Notes: a model not told the origin generated them from the letters alone. 64,000 nucleotides of DNA from Pseudanabaena biceps (GCA_013361095.1 JAATWA010000001.1:930001-994000); one strand, 5' to 3'; counted from the first letter of the stretch, positions 18,447 to 25,735 are shown. A program made the numbers and translations.

Positions 18447-19397
18447 ATGGACTCAGAAACAATGCCCACCGTCAATAGTAATTTAATTGAAGTGGCGGCA
18501 GATTTAAGTAAATCCGAAAGAATTGATCGCTTTTTAGCGCATCAATTTAGTGACTTGTCTCGATCGCGAATTCAAGCATTAATTGATCAAGGCTATGTCA
18601 CCGTTAATGATGTCCTGTGCCAAAACAAAAAGGATTTAATCAAAGCAGGCGATCGCATTGAGTTAGTTACGCCTGCCTTAACGACCCTTGATTTGGTGGC
18701 GCAAGAGATTCCCTTAGATATTCTCTATGAAGATGAGCATTTGATCGTGATTAATAAACCTGCGGGAATGGTGGTACATCCTGCGGCGGGGCATAGCGAA
18801 GGCACTTTAGTAAATGCACTTTTAGCTCATTGCACCGAGCTTTCAGGCATAAATGGAACGCAGCGCCCTGGAATTGTGCATCGTCTGGACAAGGATACAA
18901 GTGGGGTAATGGTGGTTGCTAAGAGCGATCGCGCTCATCAAGATTTACAAGCTCAGATTCAAGCAAAGACAGCGCGGCGGGAATATTTTGGCATTGTGCG
19001 CGGTGTGCCTAAAAGTGAATCGGGGACAATTGACGCAGCGATCGCTCGCCATAAAAGCGATCGCAAAAAAATGGCGGTGGTGGCGGATGGTCGCCGCGCC
19101 GTTACCCATTGGCAAATCCAAGAGCGCTTGGGCAATTACACCCTAGTCAAGTTTGATCTAGAAACAGGACGGACTCACCAAATTCGCGTGCATTGCGCCC
19201 ACATGGGCTGGGCGATCGCAGGTGATCCGCTCTATGGGCATCCCAACAAAGAAACTTCGCAATATCTTTCAGGACAGGCACTCCACGCATGGCGGCTAAC
19301 TTTTAAACATCCCATTTCAGGTGAAGTAATTGAAAATATTGCGCCTCTGCCCGAAGGATTTGAGAAGTTACTAGTGTTTTTACGCCGCAGAAAATAA
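18447..19397 (+). CDS. Large ribosomal subunit pseudouridine synthase, RluD family
   Basis: Isomerises specific uridines of 23S rRNA to pseudouridine. An S4-like RNA-binding domain lies at the N-terminus (about 20-80; RIDRFLAHQFSDLSRSRIQ). The catalytic domain carries the family motif HRLDKDTSGVMVVAKS with the catalytic Asp, plus the GRTHQIRVH motif. The length of ~316 residues is normal. Start: ATG 18447 follows GGGAG at suitable distance; ATG 18462 is an alternative. The GGGAG is the tail of a palindromic element, so the element may supply the ribosome-binding site. Exact target uridines are not deducible. It converges with rsmI and shares a terminator hairpin with it. Confidence 0.9.
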   Translation: MDSETMPTVNSNLIEVAADLSKSERIDRFLAHQFSDLSRSRIQALIDQGYVTVNDVLCQNKKDLIKAGDRIELVTPALTTLDLVAQEIPLDILYEDEHLIVINKPAGMVVHPAAGHSEGTLVNALLAHCTELSGINGTQRPGIVHRLDKDTSGVMVVAKSDRAHQDLQAQIQAKTARREYFGIVRGVPKSESGTIDAAIARHKSDRKKMAVVADGRRAVTHWQIQERLGNYTLVKFDLETGRTHQIRVHCAHMGWAIAGDPLYGHPNKETSQYLSGQALHAWRLTFKHPISGEVIENIAPLPEGFEKLLVFLRRRK

Positions 19398-19425
19398 AGT
19401 AAGGTGCAAAACACCTTACTTTATT
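19393..19425. terminator. Bidirectional terminator between rluD-like gene and rsmI
   Basis: AATAAAGTAAGGTG pairs perfectly with its complement around a 5-base loop. It includes both stop codons of the convergent genes. Confidence 0.8.
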
Positions 19426-20263
19426 CTTGGATGTTCAGCGCTAACTGATAAATCTGACGGCGGGGTAAATCCGCAAGTTCTGCTAATTGACGACTGGCAT
19501 CCGATCGCGAAATACCTGAAGCAATCAAATTTTGTAACTCGCGCAAAATGACATCTTCTGTCCAAACAGTTTTTTCCTTCGGCTGCGCTCCTTCTAACAC
19601 CAAAGTGAATTCGCCACGAGGAGCCTGAACTGTAAAATAGGCGACCGCACCTTCGATCGAGCCACGCCAAAATTCTTCATGGAGTTTCGTGAGTTCCCTT
19701 GCGATCGCAATTTGCCTTGCTTTACCTAGACTCTCGGCTAAATCCTCAAGAGTACGCAGCAACCGATGCGGTGACTCATAGAGAATCATCGTGCGCGTTT
19801 CTAATCGCAAAATTTCGAGGCGATCGCGTTTTTCTTTTTTATCAGTTGGCAAAAAACCATCAAAGCCAAAATGTTGGGTAGCAAAACCAGAAGCTGTTAG
19901 CGCCGCAATTCCTGCGGTAACCACAGGAATTGGCACGATCCTTATCCCTGCGGCGATACAACCCTGCACTAATTCCACCCCGGGGTCAGAAATCGCTGGC
20001 ATTCCTGCATCGGTGACGAGGGCGATCGCCATTCCTTGCAATAACTTTTCTACGAGTTCAGGTACACGCTTAAAAGCATTATGTTCGTGATAACTGGTTT
20101 GGGGCGTGTCAATCCCAAAATGATGTAATAGCTTGCCTGTATGTCTTGTATCCTCCGCCGCGATCAAATCCACCTGTTTTAAAGTAGCGATCGCCCGAAA
20201 AGTCATATCTTCCAAATTGCCGATCGGTGTTCCCACCAAATACAGAATCCCTGAATTATCCAT
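19421..20263 (-). CDS. rsmI: 16S rRNA (cytidine-1402-2'-O)-methyltransferase RsmI
   Basis: SAM-dependent tetrapyrrole-methylase-fold enzyme that 2'-O-methylates C1402 of 16S rRNA. Signatures: N-terminal LYLVGTPIGNLEDMTFRA, EDTRHTGKLL, the glycine-rich LVTDAGMPAISDPG, and ESPHRLLRTLEDL. The 280-residue length is standard. ATG at 20263 is preferred over the TTG one codon upstream. The preceding gene ends 3 bp upstream (TAG TTG ATG), so the two are cotranscribed and probably coupled. The stop lies within the shared terminator hairpin. Confidence 0.95.
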   Translation of the reverse strand: MDNSGILYLVGTPIGNLEDMTFRAIATLKQVDLIAAEDTRHTGKLLHHFGIDTPQTSYHEHNAFKRVPELVEKLLQGMAIALVTDAGMPAISDPGVELVQGCIAAGIRIVPIPVVTAGIAALTASGFATQHFGFDGFLPTDKKEKRDRLEILRLETRTMILYESPHRLLRTLEDLAESLGKARQIAIARELTKLHEEFWRGSIEGAVAYFTVQAPRGEFTLVLEGAQPKEKTVWTEDVILRELQNLIASGISRSDASRQLAELADLPRRQIYQLALNIQE

Positions 20264-20266
20264 CAA

Positions 20267-20590
20267 CTAGCGCCATTGCTTATTTTCGAGGTCACGCATC
20301 TGTCGCTCTAGGCGATCGATCCTTCCGCGCAACTCATCCATTTCATTTTGGCGCGGCACACCCAAATCTTGCATCACATTACGAATCTGACGCTGGATTA
20401 GGGTTTCTAAATTACCCTGTTCAGACTTTAAGCGATTAGCAATATCATTAAGAATTTCCGAAGCTTGGTCAGGATCGATCTTGCCATCCTTGACCCAATC
20501 TTCACTAGCTTCTTTAATTTTTTCCAACACGATTGAGGTCGTGCCAACGCCAAGCATTAATAACTGCTTGAGCAAATTATTACTATCCAT
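20267..20590 (-). CDS. Phasin-like coiled-coil protein
   Basis: A 107-residue, all-helical protein. It opens with a short hydrophobic helix (LLKQLLMLGVGTTSIVLEKI), continues with a DPDQASEILNDI segment and ends in a coiled coil (MDELRGRIDRLERQMRDLE). It resembles the small phasin-family/PhaI-like proteins annotated in cyanobacteria, a family whose better-known members coat polyhydroxyalkanoate granules. No PHA synthesis genes are near, so a granule role is not supported here. It is the promoter-proximal gene of the operon with rsmI. Confidence 0.6.
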   Translation of the reverse strand: MDSNNLLKQLLMLGVGTTSIVLEKIKEASEDWVKDGKIDPDQASEILNDIANRLKSEQGNLETLIQRQIRNVMQDLGVPRQNEMDELRGRIDRLERQMRDLENKQWR

Positions 20591-20949
20591 AAATTTCTGC
20601 GATCCTCAAAGCCGATCTATTGCGACCTGTTCTCTCAATCATACTAAACAAAATAGCGGTGATGTCGCGGAGTGTATTCGTAATTACCTCCATTTTTACC
20701 GCCTCTTAAGTAATGGTGCGGGGCTTCACGGCACTACTACTTATTAACTGCGCCTAGCTACTTAGACTACAAAACCCAAGAATTGATTAGCGGCGCGGAG
20801 CGCCGCTAATCAATTCTTGGGTTTTGCTAAAAGAAAAACTTCAATACATTTAACGCAACAAATCTTTAGTAACATACACTACCGTTTTTATAGAGATATG
20901 TTATGGTAAGCATATATAAACGCTATATAACTTCCAAGGATTTTTAATT
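20591..20949. other. Intergenic region with one hairpin and a promoter-like AT tract
   Basis: A 359-bp gap between divergent genes. It holds the perfect hairpin at 20771-20825. Upstream of the small gene at 20950 is a TATATAA-containing AT-rich tract near 20915-20930 that could be its promoter. Nothing else recognised. Confidence 0.5.
20771..20825. repeat. Perfect 26-bp hairpin, CCCAAGA/GGCGC family
   Basis: Arms of 26 bp pair perfectly around GGA; boundary AAAACCCAAGAATT, core CGGCGC/GCGCCG. Loop GGA differs from the usual TTC/TTT. Confidence 0.9.
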
Positions 20950-21105
20950 ATGAATATTGGTCAAAGAAAGGCTGAAGCCGCCGCTAATCACAAGGCTAAC
21001 TTAACAGCCATAGTAAAGCGTCGCATGGAAGTTGCTCGTGCTAATAACGATGCAAATCTACTAAATGTACTCGAACAAGAAATGCAGCAATTAGGACTTA
21101 ACTAA
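20950..21105 (+). CDS. Small 51-residue basic/helical protein
   Basis: A short complete reading frame of 51 codons with a strong ribosome-binding site (CAAGGA, about 8 bases upstream of the ATG) and a terminator-like hairpin directly after the stop. The product begins MNIGQRKAEAAANHKAN and ends EQEMQQLGLN; it is rich in Ala, Asn and charged residues and is probably helical, with no Cys or membrane segment. I do not recognise a family. The RBS, AT-rich promoter-like upstream tract and terminator support it as a real gene. Function unknown. Confidence 0.7.
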   Translation: MNIGQRKAEAAANHKANLTAIVKRRMEVARANNDANLLNVLEQEMQQLGLN

Positions 21106-21106
21106 G

Positions 21107-21136
21107 AAATAAAGGGGTGCATCGCGCCCTTTATTT
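21107..21136 (+). terminator. Intrinsic terminator of the small gene
   Basis: AAATAAAGGG..CCCTTTATTT hairpin starting 2 bases after the stop at 21105. A near-identical one follows desC at 35785. Confidence 0.8.
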
Positions 21137-21139
21137 CCC

Positions 21140-21178
21140 AAGAGAGAGGGGCGGCGCTTTGCGTCGCTCCTCTCTCTT
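21140..21178. repeat. 18-bp hairpin, GCGGCGC-TTT family
   Basis: AAGAGAGAGG outer arms and GCGGCGC/GCGTCGC core around TTT, with two mismatches. It lies at the 3' side of the TldD/PmbA gene. Confidence 0.75.
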
Positions 21179-21202
21179 TTGTTATGGCTCAAGCTATATT
21201 TT

Positions 21203-22669
21203 TTAGCTAGCACCACCAAATACTTCAATATTTCTAAATAGACATACAGGGGAAGCGTGACCAACTCTAATTACTTGGTTTGGTTCGCCTTTGCCACAAA
21301 AAGGTGATCCATAAGCCTCAACAGTGTGGCGATCGCCGATTTTAGCGAGATTGCTCCAAAACTGGTTAGTGATACCGCGATAGTTAGGATTGCGGAGAGT
21401 TTTAGTAAGTTTGCCATTTTCAATTAATTTGGCATATTCGCAGCCAAATTGAAACTTATTGCGATAGTCATCAATTGACCATGAGCGATTGGACTCCATA
21501 TATACGCCATGCTCGATGTCAGCAATTATCGACTCAAAGGAATGTTCATCCGCTTCGAGGTTAATATTTGCCATGCGATCGATCGCAGGACGATTCCAAG
21601 AAGTAGCCCTCGAATTGGCAACGCCATCAATACCCGATCGCACTTGACTTTCGGCACTACCCAAACCGCGCAATAGTTTTCCTTCCTTGATCAAATATTC
21701 CTTAGTAGCAGGAATTCCCACGTCATCAAAGCCATAACTCGCAAATTCTCCCGCCATCGTTGGGTCAAAGGTGACATTCATTAGCGGTGAGCCATACTGC
21801 ATTTTTCCAAAGTCAGATAGTTTTACAAAGCTACCGCCTGCGTAGTTACGCTCATCCCCCAAAATGCGATCGATTTCGAGGGGATGACCAATACTTTCAT
21901 GGATTTGCAAAAGCATCTGATCAGGGGCAAGCACTAAGTTAGTGGTAGCCGTGGGACATTCTGCTGCTGTCAGCAATTCCACCGCTTGCTCACCAACTAC
22001 TTTTGCTCTTGCCAAAATTGCATCGCGCTCAAATACCTCCATACCAATTTGATTGCATCGGGCAAGCTGACCATTATCACCGCGTCTTTGAATGATCGCG
22101 CCATCTTGAGCCGTAGCCGCATAATCCGTGGCAACAACTAGAAATTTTTGATAAATATTCGAGCCGTTGCTACTCACAAAACGGGTTTCGATTTCTGTAA
22201 TTACCGCATAGGCACTAGTTTTAACGATTTTGTCAGATACTTTGAGCGTGTCACAAATTTCGATGAGCAGATCATTAATTTCTTTGGGTGCGATCGCCCC
22301 AGATGGTTTGAGAAATGGCGAAATATATTGTCCGATCGCCTTGGGACGTTGGGCAGAGGTAAAACGATGGATAGCCCACTTGGATGCGGCTTTTGCCTGT
22401 TGGTAGGCTCGTTCGGCTGTGACCTGAAGATTAGCAAAATCTAAATGATTGGTGCTGGCATAACCAAACTGACCATCCGCCAAGACTTCAATCATGACAC
22501 CGTGAGAAGTACTGCGTCCATTGGATTGAGGCAGGCGATCGCGCACATAGCGAGTGATACTTGTTTCTTGTACTTCACGCAGCCCAATCCAATCTGCTGA
22601 AGGTAGATGTATTTGCTCAAGGGCAAGGCTTACATCAAATTTCGTATTTCGTTCTAAGGTTGCGGTCAT
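21203..22669 (-). CDS. TldD/PmbA-family metalloprotease-like protein
   Basis: A 488-residue member of the TldD/PmbA (modulator of DNA gyrase) family. These proteins form TldD/TldE heterodimeric zinc proteases that trim peptides. The metal-binding motif HESIGHPLEID is present, with the following DERNYAGGSFVKLSDFG loop and the C-terminal SPVCLFRNIEVFGG segment. Because the HExxxH motif is intact, this is a TldD-type (catalytic) rather than TldE-type subunit. No second tldD/E gene is adjacent. The start ATG 22669 follows an AAGGTTG-like leader. Substrate unknown. Confidence 0.88.
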   Translation of the reverse strand: MTATLERNTKFDVSLALEQIHLPSADWIGLREVQETSITRYVRDRLPQSNGRSTSHGVMIEVLADGQFGYASTNHLDFANLQVTAERAYQQAKAASKWAIHRFTSAQRPKAIGQYISPFLKPSGAIAPKEINDLLIEICDTLKVSDKIVKTSAYAVITEIETRFVSSNGSNIYQKFLVVATDYAATAQDGAIIQRRGDNGQLARCNQIGMEVFERDAILARAKVVGEQAVELLTAAECPTATTNLVLAPDQMLLQIHESIGHPLEIDRILGDERNYAGGSFVKLSDFGKMQYGSPLMNVTFDPTMAGEFASYGFDDVGIPATKEYLIKEGKLLRGLGSAESQVRSGIDGVANSRATSWNRPAIDRMANINLEADEHSFESIIADIEHGVYMESNRSWSIDDYRNKFQFGCEYAKLIENGKLTKTLRNPNYRGITNQFWSNLAKIGDRHTVEAYGSPFCGKGEPNQVIRVGHASPVCLFRNIEVFGGAS

Positions 22670-22787
22670 AAATTAAAATCAAAGGCACTATTCAAGATTT
22701 CGGCAATCAACTTGTTATAGCCTAAGCGAAGATCTAAGTATGTGTAATGCAAGCGATCGCCAAATCCCGAAACTAGTTTTTACAATA

Positions 22788-22820
22788 AAAAAAGAGATTA
22801 GCAAAGCTAATCTCTTTTTT
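22788..22820 (-). terminator. Terminator downstream of tRNA-Gly
   Basis: A perfect 15-bp hairpin AAAAAAGAGATTAGC with loop AAA lies 4 bases beyond the tRNA 3' end on the minus strand and ends in a T run. Confidence 0.9.
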
Positions 22821-22823
22821 CTA

Positions 22824-22895
22824 AGCGGGTGATGGGATTCGAACCCACGACATTCTCCTTGGCAAGGAGATGCTCTACCACTGAGCCACACCCGC
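22824..22895 (-). tRNA. tRNA-Gly(GCC)
   Basis: Read on the minus strand: acceptor stem GCGGGTG/CACCCGC, D arm GTGGCTCAGTGGTAGAGC, anticodon arm CTCCTTGCCAAGGAG with anticodon GCC, and T arm GTGGGTTCGAATCCCAT. The 3' CCA is not encoded. 72 nt, no intron. Confidence 0.97.
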
Positions 22896-22916
22896 ATTTG
22901 CGTTTTGTGCTTTATT

Positions 22917-22945
22917 AATATGACAAACAATAGCTCTAATGTCAA
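22917..22945 (-). promoter_or_regulatory. Sigma70-type promoter of tRNA-Gly
   Basis: On the minus strand a consensus -35 TTGACA (22940-22945) is followed after 17 bp by CATATT (22917-22922), 21 bases upstream of the tRNA 5' end. Confidence 0.65.
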
Positions 22946-23079
22946 CTATTTTTTAAAAGTTTGGCAAAAAATTAGTTTTTGGGCAAAGCAGTGCTATTTC
23001 ATGCGGATCGCAAAATTAATAAATTGTGGCAGGAATGCCTTGCTCCTACATGAATATTGAATGAATCGCAATGATTTTA

Positions 23080-23152
23080 TTTAATGCTGACTTGTCCGAT
23101 CGCTACCATCATCAACAGGCGATCGCCAATTTGGGTTAGTTGTTGATTTTAG
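23080..23152. repeat. Module-boundary repeat R1 (attC-like imperfect palindrome)
   Basis: Plus strand: TTTAATGCTGACTTGTCC, then CGATCGC..GGCGATCG, then CCAATTTGGGTTAGTTGTTG. On the minus strand it lies at the 3' end of hepT, contains its TAA stop and ends CAGCATTAAAT. Confidence 0.8.
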
Positions 23153-23492
23153 CTCTAAGCTTTTGCAGCAAGTCTAAAAGATCGGGAATTTCTTCAGTGA
23201 TGATGCTCCAAACAACATTGTCATCAATACCGAGATATCCATGAATGATGCGGTTACGAGTTGCGATAATTTGTCGCCAAGGAATTTCTGGATTATCTTC
23301 TCGTACTTCTATAGGAATATTGGTAGCTGCTTCACCGATAAGTTCTATGTTTCTGAGAGTGGCATCGTAATGTAACTCGTCTTCCATAAAACTTGTTTGA
23401 TCATGATCGTCAGTATAACGAATCACTTTTTGAGAGAAACGAATCATGTCATCAATATAGAAATACCATTCGCGGATGGGTTTGTTAGACAT
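23136..23492 (-). CDS. HepT-like toxin (DUF86, HEPN fold RNase)
   Basis: The 118-residue toxin of a type VII HepT/MntA module. HEPN-fold ribonuclease with the catalytic RX4HXY motif visible as RNRIIHGY near residues 81-88. In characterised systems the partner MntA inactivates HepT by adding AMP to the motif tyrosine. It overlaps the mntA-like gene by 8 bases and is translated second. Its last residues and stop are contributed by repeat R1. It is one of three two-gene modules in the island, all on the minus strand. Confidence 0.88.
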   Translation of the reverse strand: MSNKPIREWYFYIDDMIRFSQKVIRYTDDHDQTSFMEDELHYDATLRNIELIGEAATNIPIEVREDNPEIPWRQIIATRNRIIHGYLGIDDNVVWSIITEEIPDLLDLLQKLRAKINN

Positions 23493-23775
23493 ATATACTT
23501 TCGGCTTCGATGAATGGTCGTAATTCTTTTCTTAGGGCTGTTTCGGTAACTAAATCGACTGGACATTTTAAGAGATCTTCTAAATAAAATAATGTGCCAA
23601 AGTAGAGTTTTGATGTTGCGGGAGTATTAAAGCTAATAAGAATATCGATGTCGCTATTTGGTTGGGCAGTGTCTCTTGCTGTTGAGCCAAACAGGGCAAG
23701 TTTTGTAACACCAAACTGTTCTTGTAAGATTGGTTTACTGCGTGTAAGAAGTTCGATCGCTTGTTGTTTTTTCAT
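23485..23775 (-). CDS. MntA-like nucleotidyltransferase antitoxin
   Basis: A 96-residue minimal nucleotidyltransferase. The catalytic signature GSX10DXD is present as GSTARDTAQPNSDID, followed by a third carboxylate in the PVDLVTE segment. It is expected to AMPylate and silence the HepT toxin encoded just downstream (overlap 8 bases). It opens with MKKQQAIELL and an ATG at 23775. The segment upstream to repeat R2 is only ~40 bp and AT-rich, so the promoter probably lies within this short module leader. Confidence 0.88.
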   Translation of the reverse strand: MKKQQAIELLTRSKPILQEQFGVTKLALFGSTARDTAQPNSDIDILISFNTPATSKLYFGTLFYLEDLLKCPVDLVTETALRKELRPFIEAESIYV

Positions 23776-23814
23776 GATTTAAACATAACGATATTTTATA
23801 AAAATTTAGGTCTG

Positions 23815-23887
23815 TTTAATTCTAATTTAGCCGATCGCTATCATCGGTAACAGGCGATCACCAATTTAGATTAGTTGTTGCTTTTAG
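23815..23887. repeat. Module-boundary repeat R2 (attC-like)
   Basis: Same core as R1: GCCGATCGCTATCATCGGTA then CAGGCGATCACCAATTTAG and TTAGTTGTTGCTTTTAG. It contains the stop codon of the minus-strand gene at 23884 and ends (minus strand) GAATTAAAC. Confidence 0.8.
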
Positions 23888-24291
23888 CGATCGCCATTAT
23901 TTGTTAGGGCATCTATTAATAAGAACTTTAGGTAGTCCAGTTTTTGTAAGTACTGATGGGTGAGGGGAAATTTCTCTTTTTGAGAAAAGTATAGATCGGC
24001 AATCAAAGAATTACTTAATATAAAGGTTTGACGGAGATATTTTAATGCTTGATCTGGGTTTTGAATTTGATTAGTGATTTTTATTTGACTTGCATAACCA
24101 CGCAGATCGGTCGTAATTAGGTCTATTTCTTCCATGATTGAGAATTCTTGCTCATTGAGAGAAAATACTTCTATGAGCGATTTAGCCTCACTTTGTTGAA
24201 TTTGATGATAGTCATGGGTTAACTGATCTAGTAGGCTAATGATTTTTCTTGTGGTCTGTTCGAGAGGGTTAAGGGTTATGGTGTTAAACAT
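23884..24291 (-). CDS. Unknown protein, second gene of an unassigned island module
   Basis: A 135-residue, mostly helical soluble protein without recognisable domain. It opens MFNTITLNPLEQTTRK and contains an acidic central stretch (EIDLITTDLRGYASQ). It follows the 107-residue gene with only one base between them, the same compact two-gene layout as the toxin-antitoxin modules on both sides. Its stop lies in repeat R2. By position it could be the antitoxin or toxin of a new pair, but nothing in the sequence proves this. Function unknown. Confidence 0.6.
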   Translation of the reverse strand: MFNTITLNPLEQTTRKIISLLDQLTHDYHQIQQSEAKSLIEVFSLNEQEFSIMEEIDLITTDLRGYASQIKITNQIQNPDQALKYLRQTFILSNSLIADLYFSQKEKFPLTHQYLQKLDYLKFLLIDALTNNGDR

Positions 24292-24292
24292 T

Positions 24293-24616
24293 TTAATTTA
24301 CTCCGTAGGTGACAATTTTTTCAATTCCTGAATCGATGCGTACGATTAGGTATTCATCATTTTTTCGATAAACTGCCGAATCATCGTTGCGATATCCTTT
24401 TTTAGGAATTCGAGTTGCTCTTTTTTTGTTAAAGTTATGGGCTTTACGAAGAAGTTTGAGTGGGTCGATTTGTTTGCGTTCTGCATGGTCAAGGATGTTA
24501 TGGGCGATACTTAGGTAAGTGGCGGCTGACCATTCCGATAAATAGGTTTTAATTTCTGTTATTTCTATTTCTGTATAGTTTCGGCAGAGTTTATCTAGAA
24601 ATGGATCGTCATTCAT
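24293..24616 (-). CDS. Unknown small basic protein, first gene of an unassigned island module
   Basis: A 107-residue protein. The C-terminal half is basic (FNKKRATRIPKKGYRNDD) and ends in a predicted beta hairpin (AVYRKNDEYLIVRIDSGIEKIVTYGV). An HAER motif sits in the middle helix. The layout vaguely recalls DUF4258/RelE-like small RNases (helix with H-x-E-R, then strands ending in IVT), but I cannot assign it. It is cotranscribed with the downstream gene (1-bp gap) and lies between repeats R3 and R2. A toxin role is an inference from context only. Confidence 0.6.
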   Translation of the reverse strand: MNDDPFLDKLCRNYTEIEITEIKTYLSEWSAATYLSIAHNILDHAERKQIDPLKLLRKAHNFNKKRATRIPKKGYRNDDSAVYRKNDEYLIVRIDSGIEKIVTYGVN

Positions 24617-24644
24617 TTGTTCTCTTTGTTCTTTTCATGTTTTT

Positions 24645-24705
24645 ACTTAATGTTGACCTGTCCACCATCATGAACAGGCGATCGCCAATTTGGGTGAGTC
24701 GCTAT
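24645..24705. repeat. Module-boundary repeat R3 (attC-like)
   Basis: ACTTAATGTTGACCTGTCC, a shortened centre (CACCATCATGAA), then CAGGCGATCGCCAATTTGGG. It ends one base before the vapC stop codon. Confidence 0.8.
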
Positions 24706-25089
24706 TTACCATTGGCGGTTAACTTCATAGAGATCAAATTTTTTGTCAATGCTAACAATTGGAACTGCTTCAGTGATCGCTTGAGCAATTAGCAATCTAT
24801 CAAATGGATCTCGATGATGTAATGGCAATTTTGTAAGAACTATTAAATGCTGAAGGTTAGCAGGTAAGATTTCGATGTTATTTATGGGTATTTGATGAGG
24901 GATAAATTTTTCATAATCATCGGGTAAGTCCAATTTATTGAGGTTAACTTTAATCGAAATTTCCCATAGACTAGCAATGCTAATCCATAAATCGACATCG
25001 GATTCTATTAGCTCGGCTGCACTATTGCTTAATTCAGGGCTGTCATTGATAAACCAAAGAAAGGTATGTGTATCAAGGATTATTTTCAT
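24706..25089 (-). CDS. VapC-like PIN-domain toxin
   Basis: A 127-residue PIN-domain ribonuclease. Conserved acidic residues are visible: Asp5 in ILDTHTFLWF, Glu in SLWEISIK, Asp in HHRDPFDRLLIAQA, and Asp in IVSIDKKF. This subgroup (DTHTFLW start, HRDPFDRLL) is the usual partner of Phd/YefM antitoxins. It overlaps the antitoxin gene by 4 bases (ATGA), so translation is coupled. The stop lies right after repeat R3. It would cleave RNA when freed from the antitoxin. Confidence 0.92.
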   Translation of the reverse strand: MKIILDTHTFLWFINDSPELSNSAAELIESDVDLWISIASLWEISIKVNLNKLDLPDDYEKFIPHQIPINNIEILPANLQHLIVLTKLPLHHRDPFDRLLIAQAITEAVPIVSIDKKFDLYEVNRQW

Positions 25090-25313
25090 GCCATATACTC
25101 CTGAAAGTCTTCAAGTGGCGCTTTAAAATCGGACGCAATTTTAATTTGTCCTTTGGCGCTGCCTCTGTGTCTTCTTTTGGGTGTGGAGGATATTTGGCTT
25201 AGTTTGAGAATTGGTTGATTGTTGCGAGTGATAATGATTTCTTCGCCTTGCAGGGCAATTTGCATGAGTTGAGGGAGTTGGGTTTGGGCGTGGGTGATGT
25301 CGATTAGTTGCAT
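25086..25313 (-). CDS. Phd/YefM-family antitoxin
   Basis: A 75-residue antitoxin. The N-terminal DNA-binding fold shows the family pattern (DITHAQTQLPQLMQIALQGE, then EIIITRNNQPILKLS). The C-terminal ~35 residues form a disordered basic and acidic tail that would bind the PIN toxin. It is the first gene of the module and would autoregulate it. The start ATG is 22 bp from repeat R4. Confidence 0.9.
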   Translation of the reverse strand: MQLIDITHAQTQLPQLMQIALQGEEIIITRNNQPILKLSQISSTPKRRHRGSAKGQIKIASDFKAPLEDFQEYMA

Positions 25314-25334
25314 GATTTTTTTATTTAGATAGGT

Positions 25335-25403
25335 ACTTAACGCTGATTTGTCCGATCGCTATCATCGGTAACAGGCGATCGCCAATTTAGGTTAGTTGTT
25401 GAT
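25335..25403. repeat. Module-boundary repeat R4 (attC-like, best match)
   Basis: Plus strand ACTTAACGCTGATTTGTCC, CGATCGC..GGCGATCG, CCAATTTAGGTTAGTTGTTG. On the minus strand the distal end reads GCGTTAAGT, matching the GTTRRRY R' box of integron attC sites. The two halves pair with an unpaired base. Confidence 0.8.
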
Positions 25404-25407
25404 ATCC

Positions 25408-25468
25408 AGATCCCCGACTTTTTTTGTGCTTGACATAGGTTGTCTCTAATTTTTATAGAAAAAGTCGG
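25408..25468. repeat. Imperfect hairpin between R4 and R5
   Basis: AGATCCCCGACTTTTT and AAAAAGTCGGGGATCT are complementary, separated by ~29 bases. It is the only content of the ~85-bp segment between R4 and R5. Confidence 0.75.
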
Positions 25469-25489
25469 GGATCTCAACTGCTGAAGGTT

Positions 25490-25555
25490 ACTTAATGCTG
25501 ACTTGTCCATTCATGAGCATCAGTAGCAGCCAATCGCGGAGTTTGGTTTGGTTAG
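25490..25555. repeat. Module-boundary repeat R5 (attC-like, degraded)
   Basis: The left 18 bases (ACTTAATGCTGACTTGTCC) match R1 and R4; the right half is diverged (CAGCCAATCGCGGAGTTTGG). It is the last copy of the array. Confidence 0.7.
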
Positions 25556-25581
25556 GTAAAAAACATATCGACCTAGATAGA

Positions 25582-25678
25582 TACTCCCTTCCAAGTGAAT
25601 GATTAGGGTTGCGCGGCTCCGCCGCGCAACCCTAATCATTCACTTTATAACCCATATTCTTTTAGTGGGAAAGGAGTA
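25582..25678. mobile_element. TA-flanked MITE (copy 2, 97 bp)
   Basis: Ends TACTCCCTTCC and GGGAAAGGAGTA. The internal hairpin 25593-25645 has 25-bp perfect arms around TCC (core GCGCGGC/GCCGCGC), unlike the arms of the other MITE copies. Confidence 0.85.
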
Positions 25679-25735
25679 TGAATTTTCTATCTGATCCCAT
25701 CATACCTTCCAACAAATGTGAAACATTACCGACAT

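Noticed and set aside
22715..22945. 76-codon minus-strand frame over tRNA-Gly
   Set aside because: It is a read-through of the tRNA gene, which is unmistakable on the same strand.
23080..25555. CRISPR array
   Set aside because: The repeats R1-R5 are spaced by 85-750 bp, enclose genes and vary in sequence; no regular spacers and no cas genes are present.
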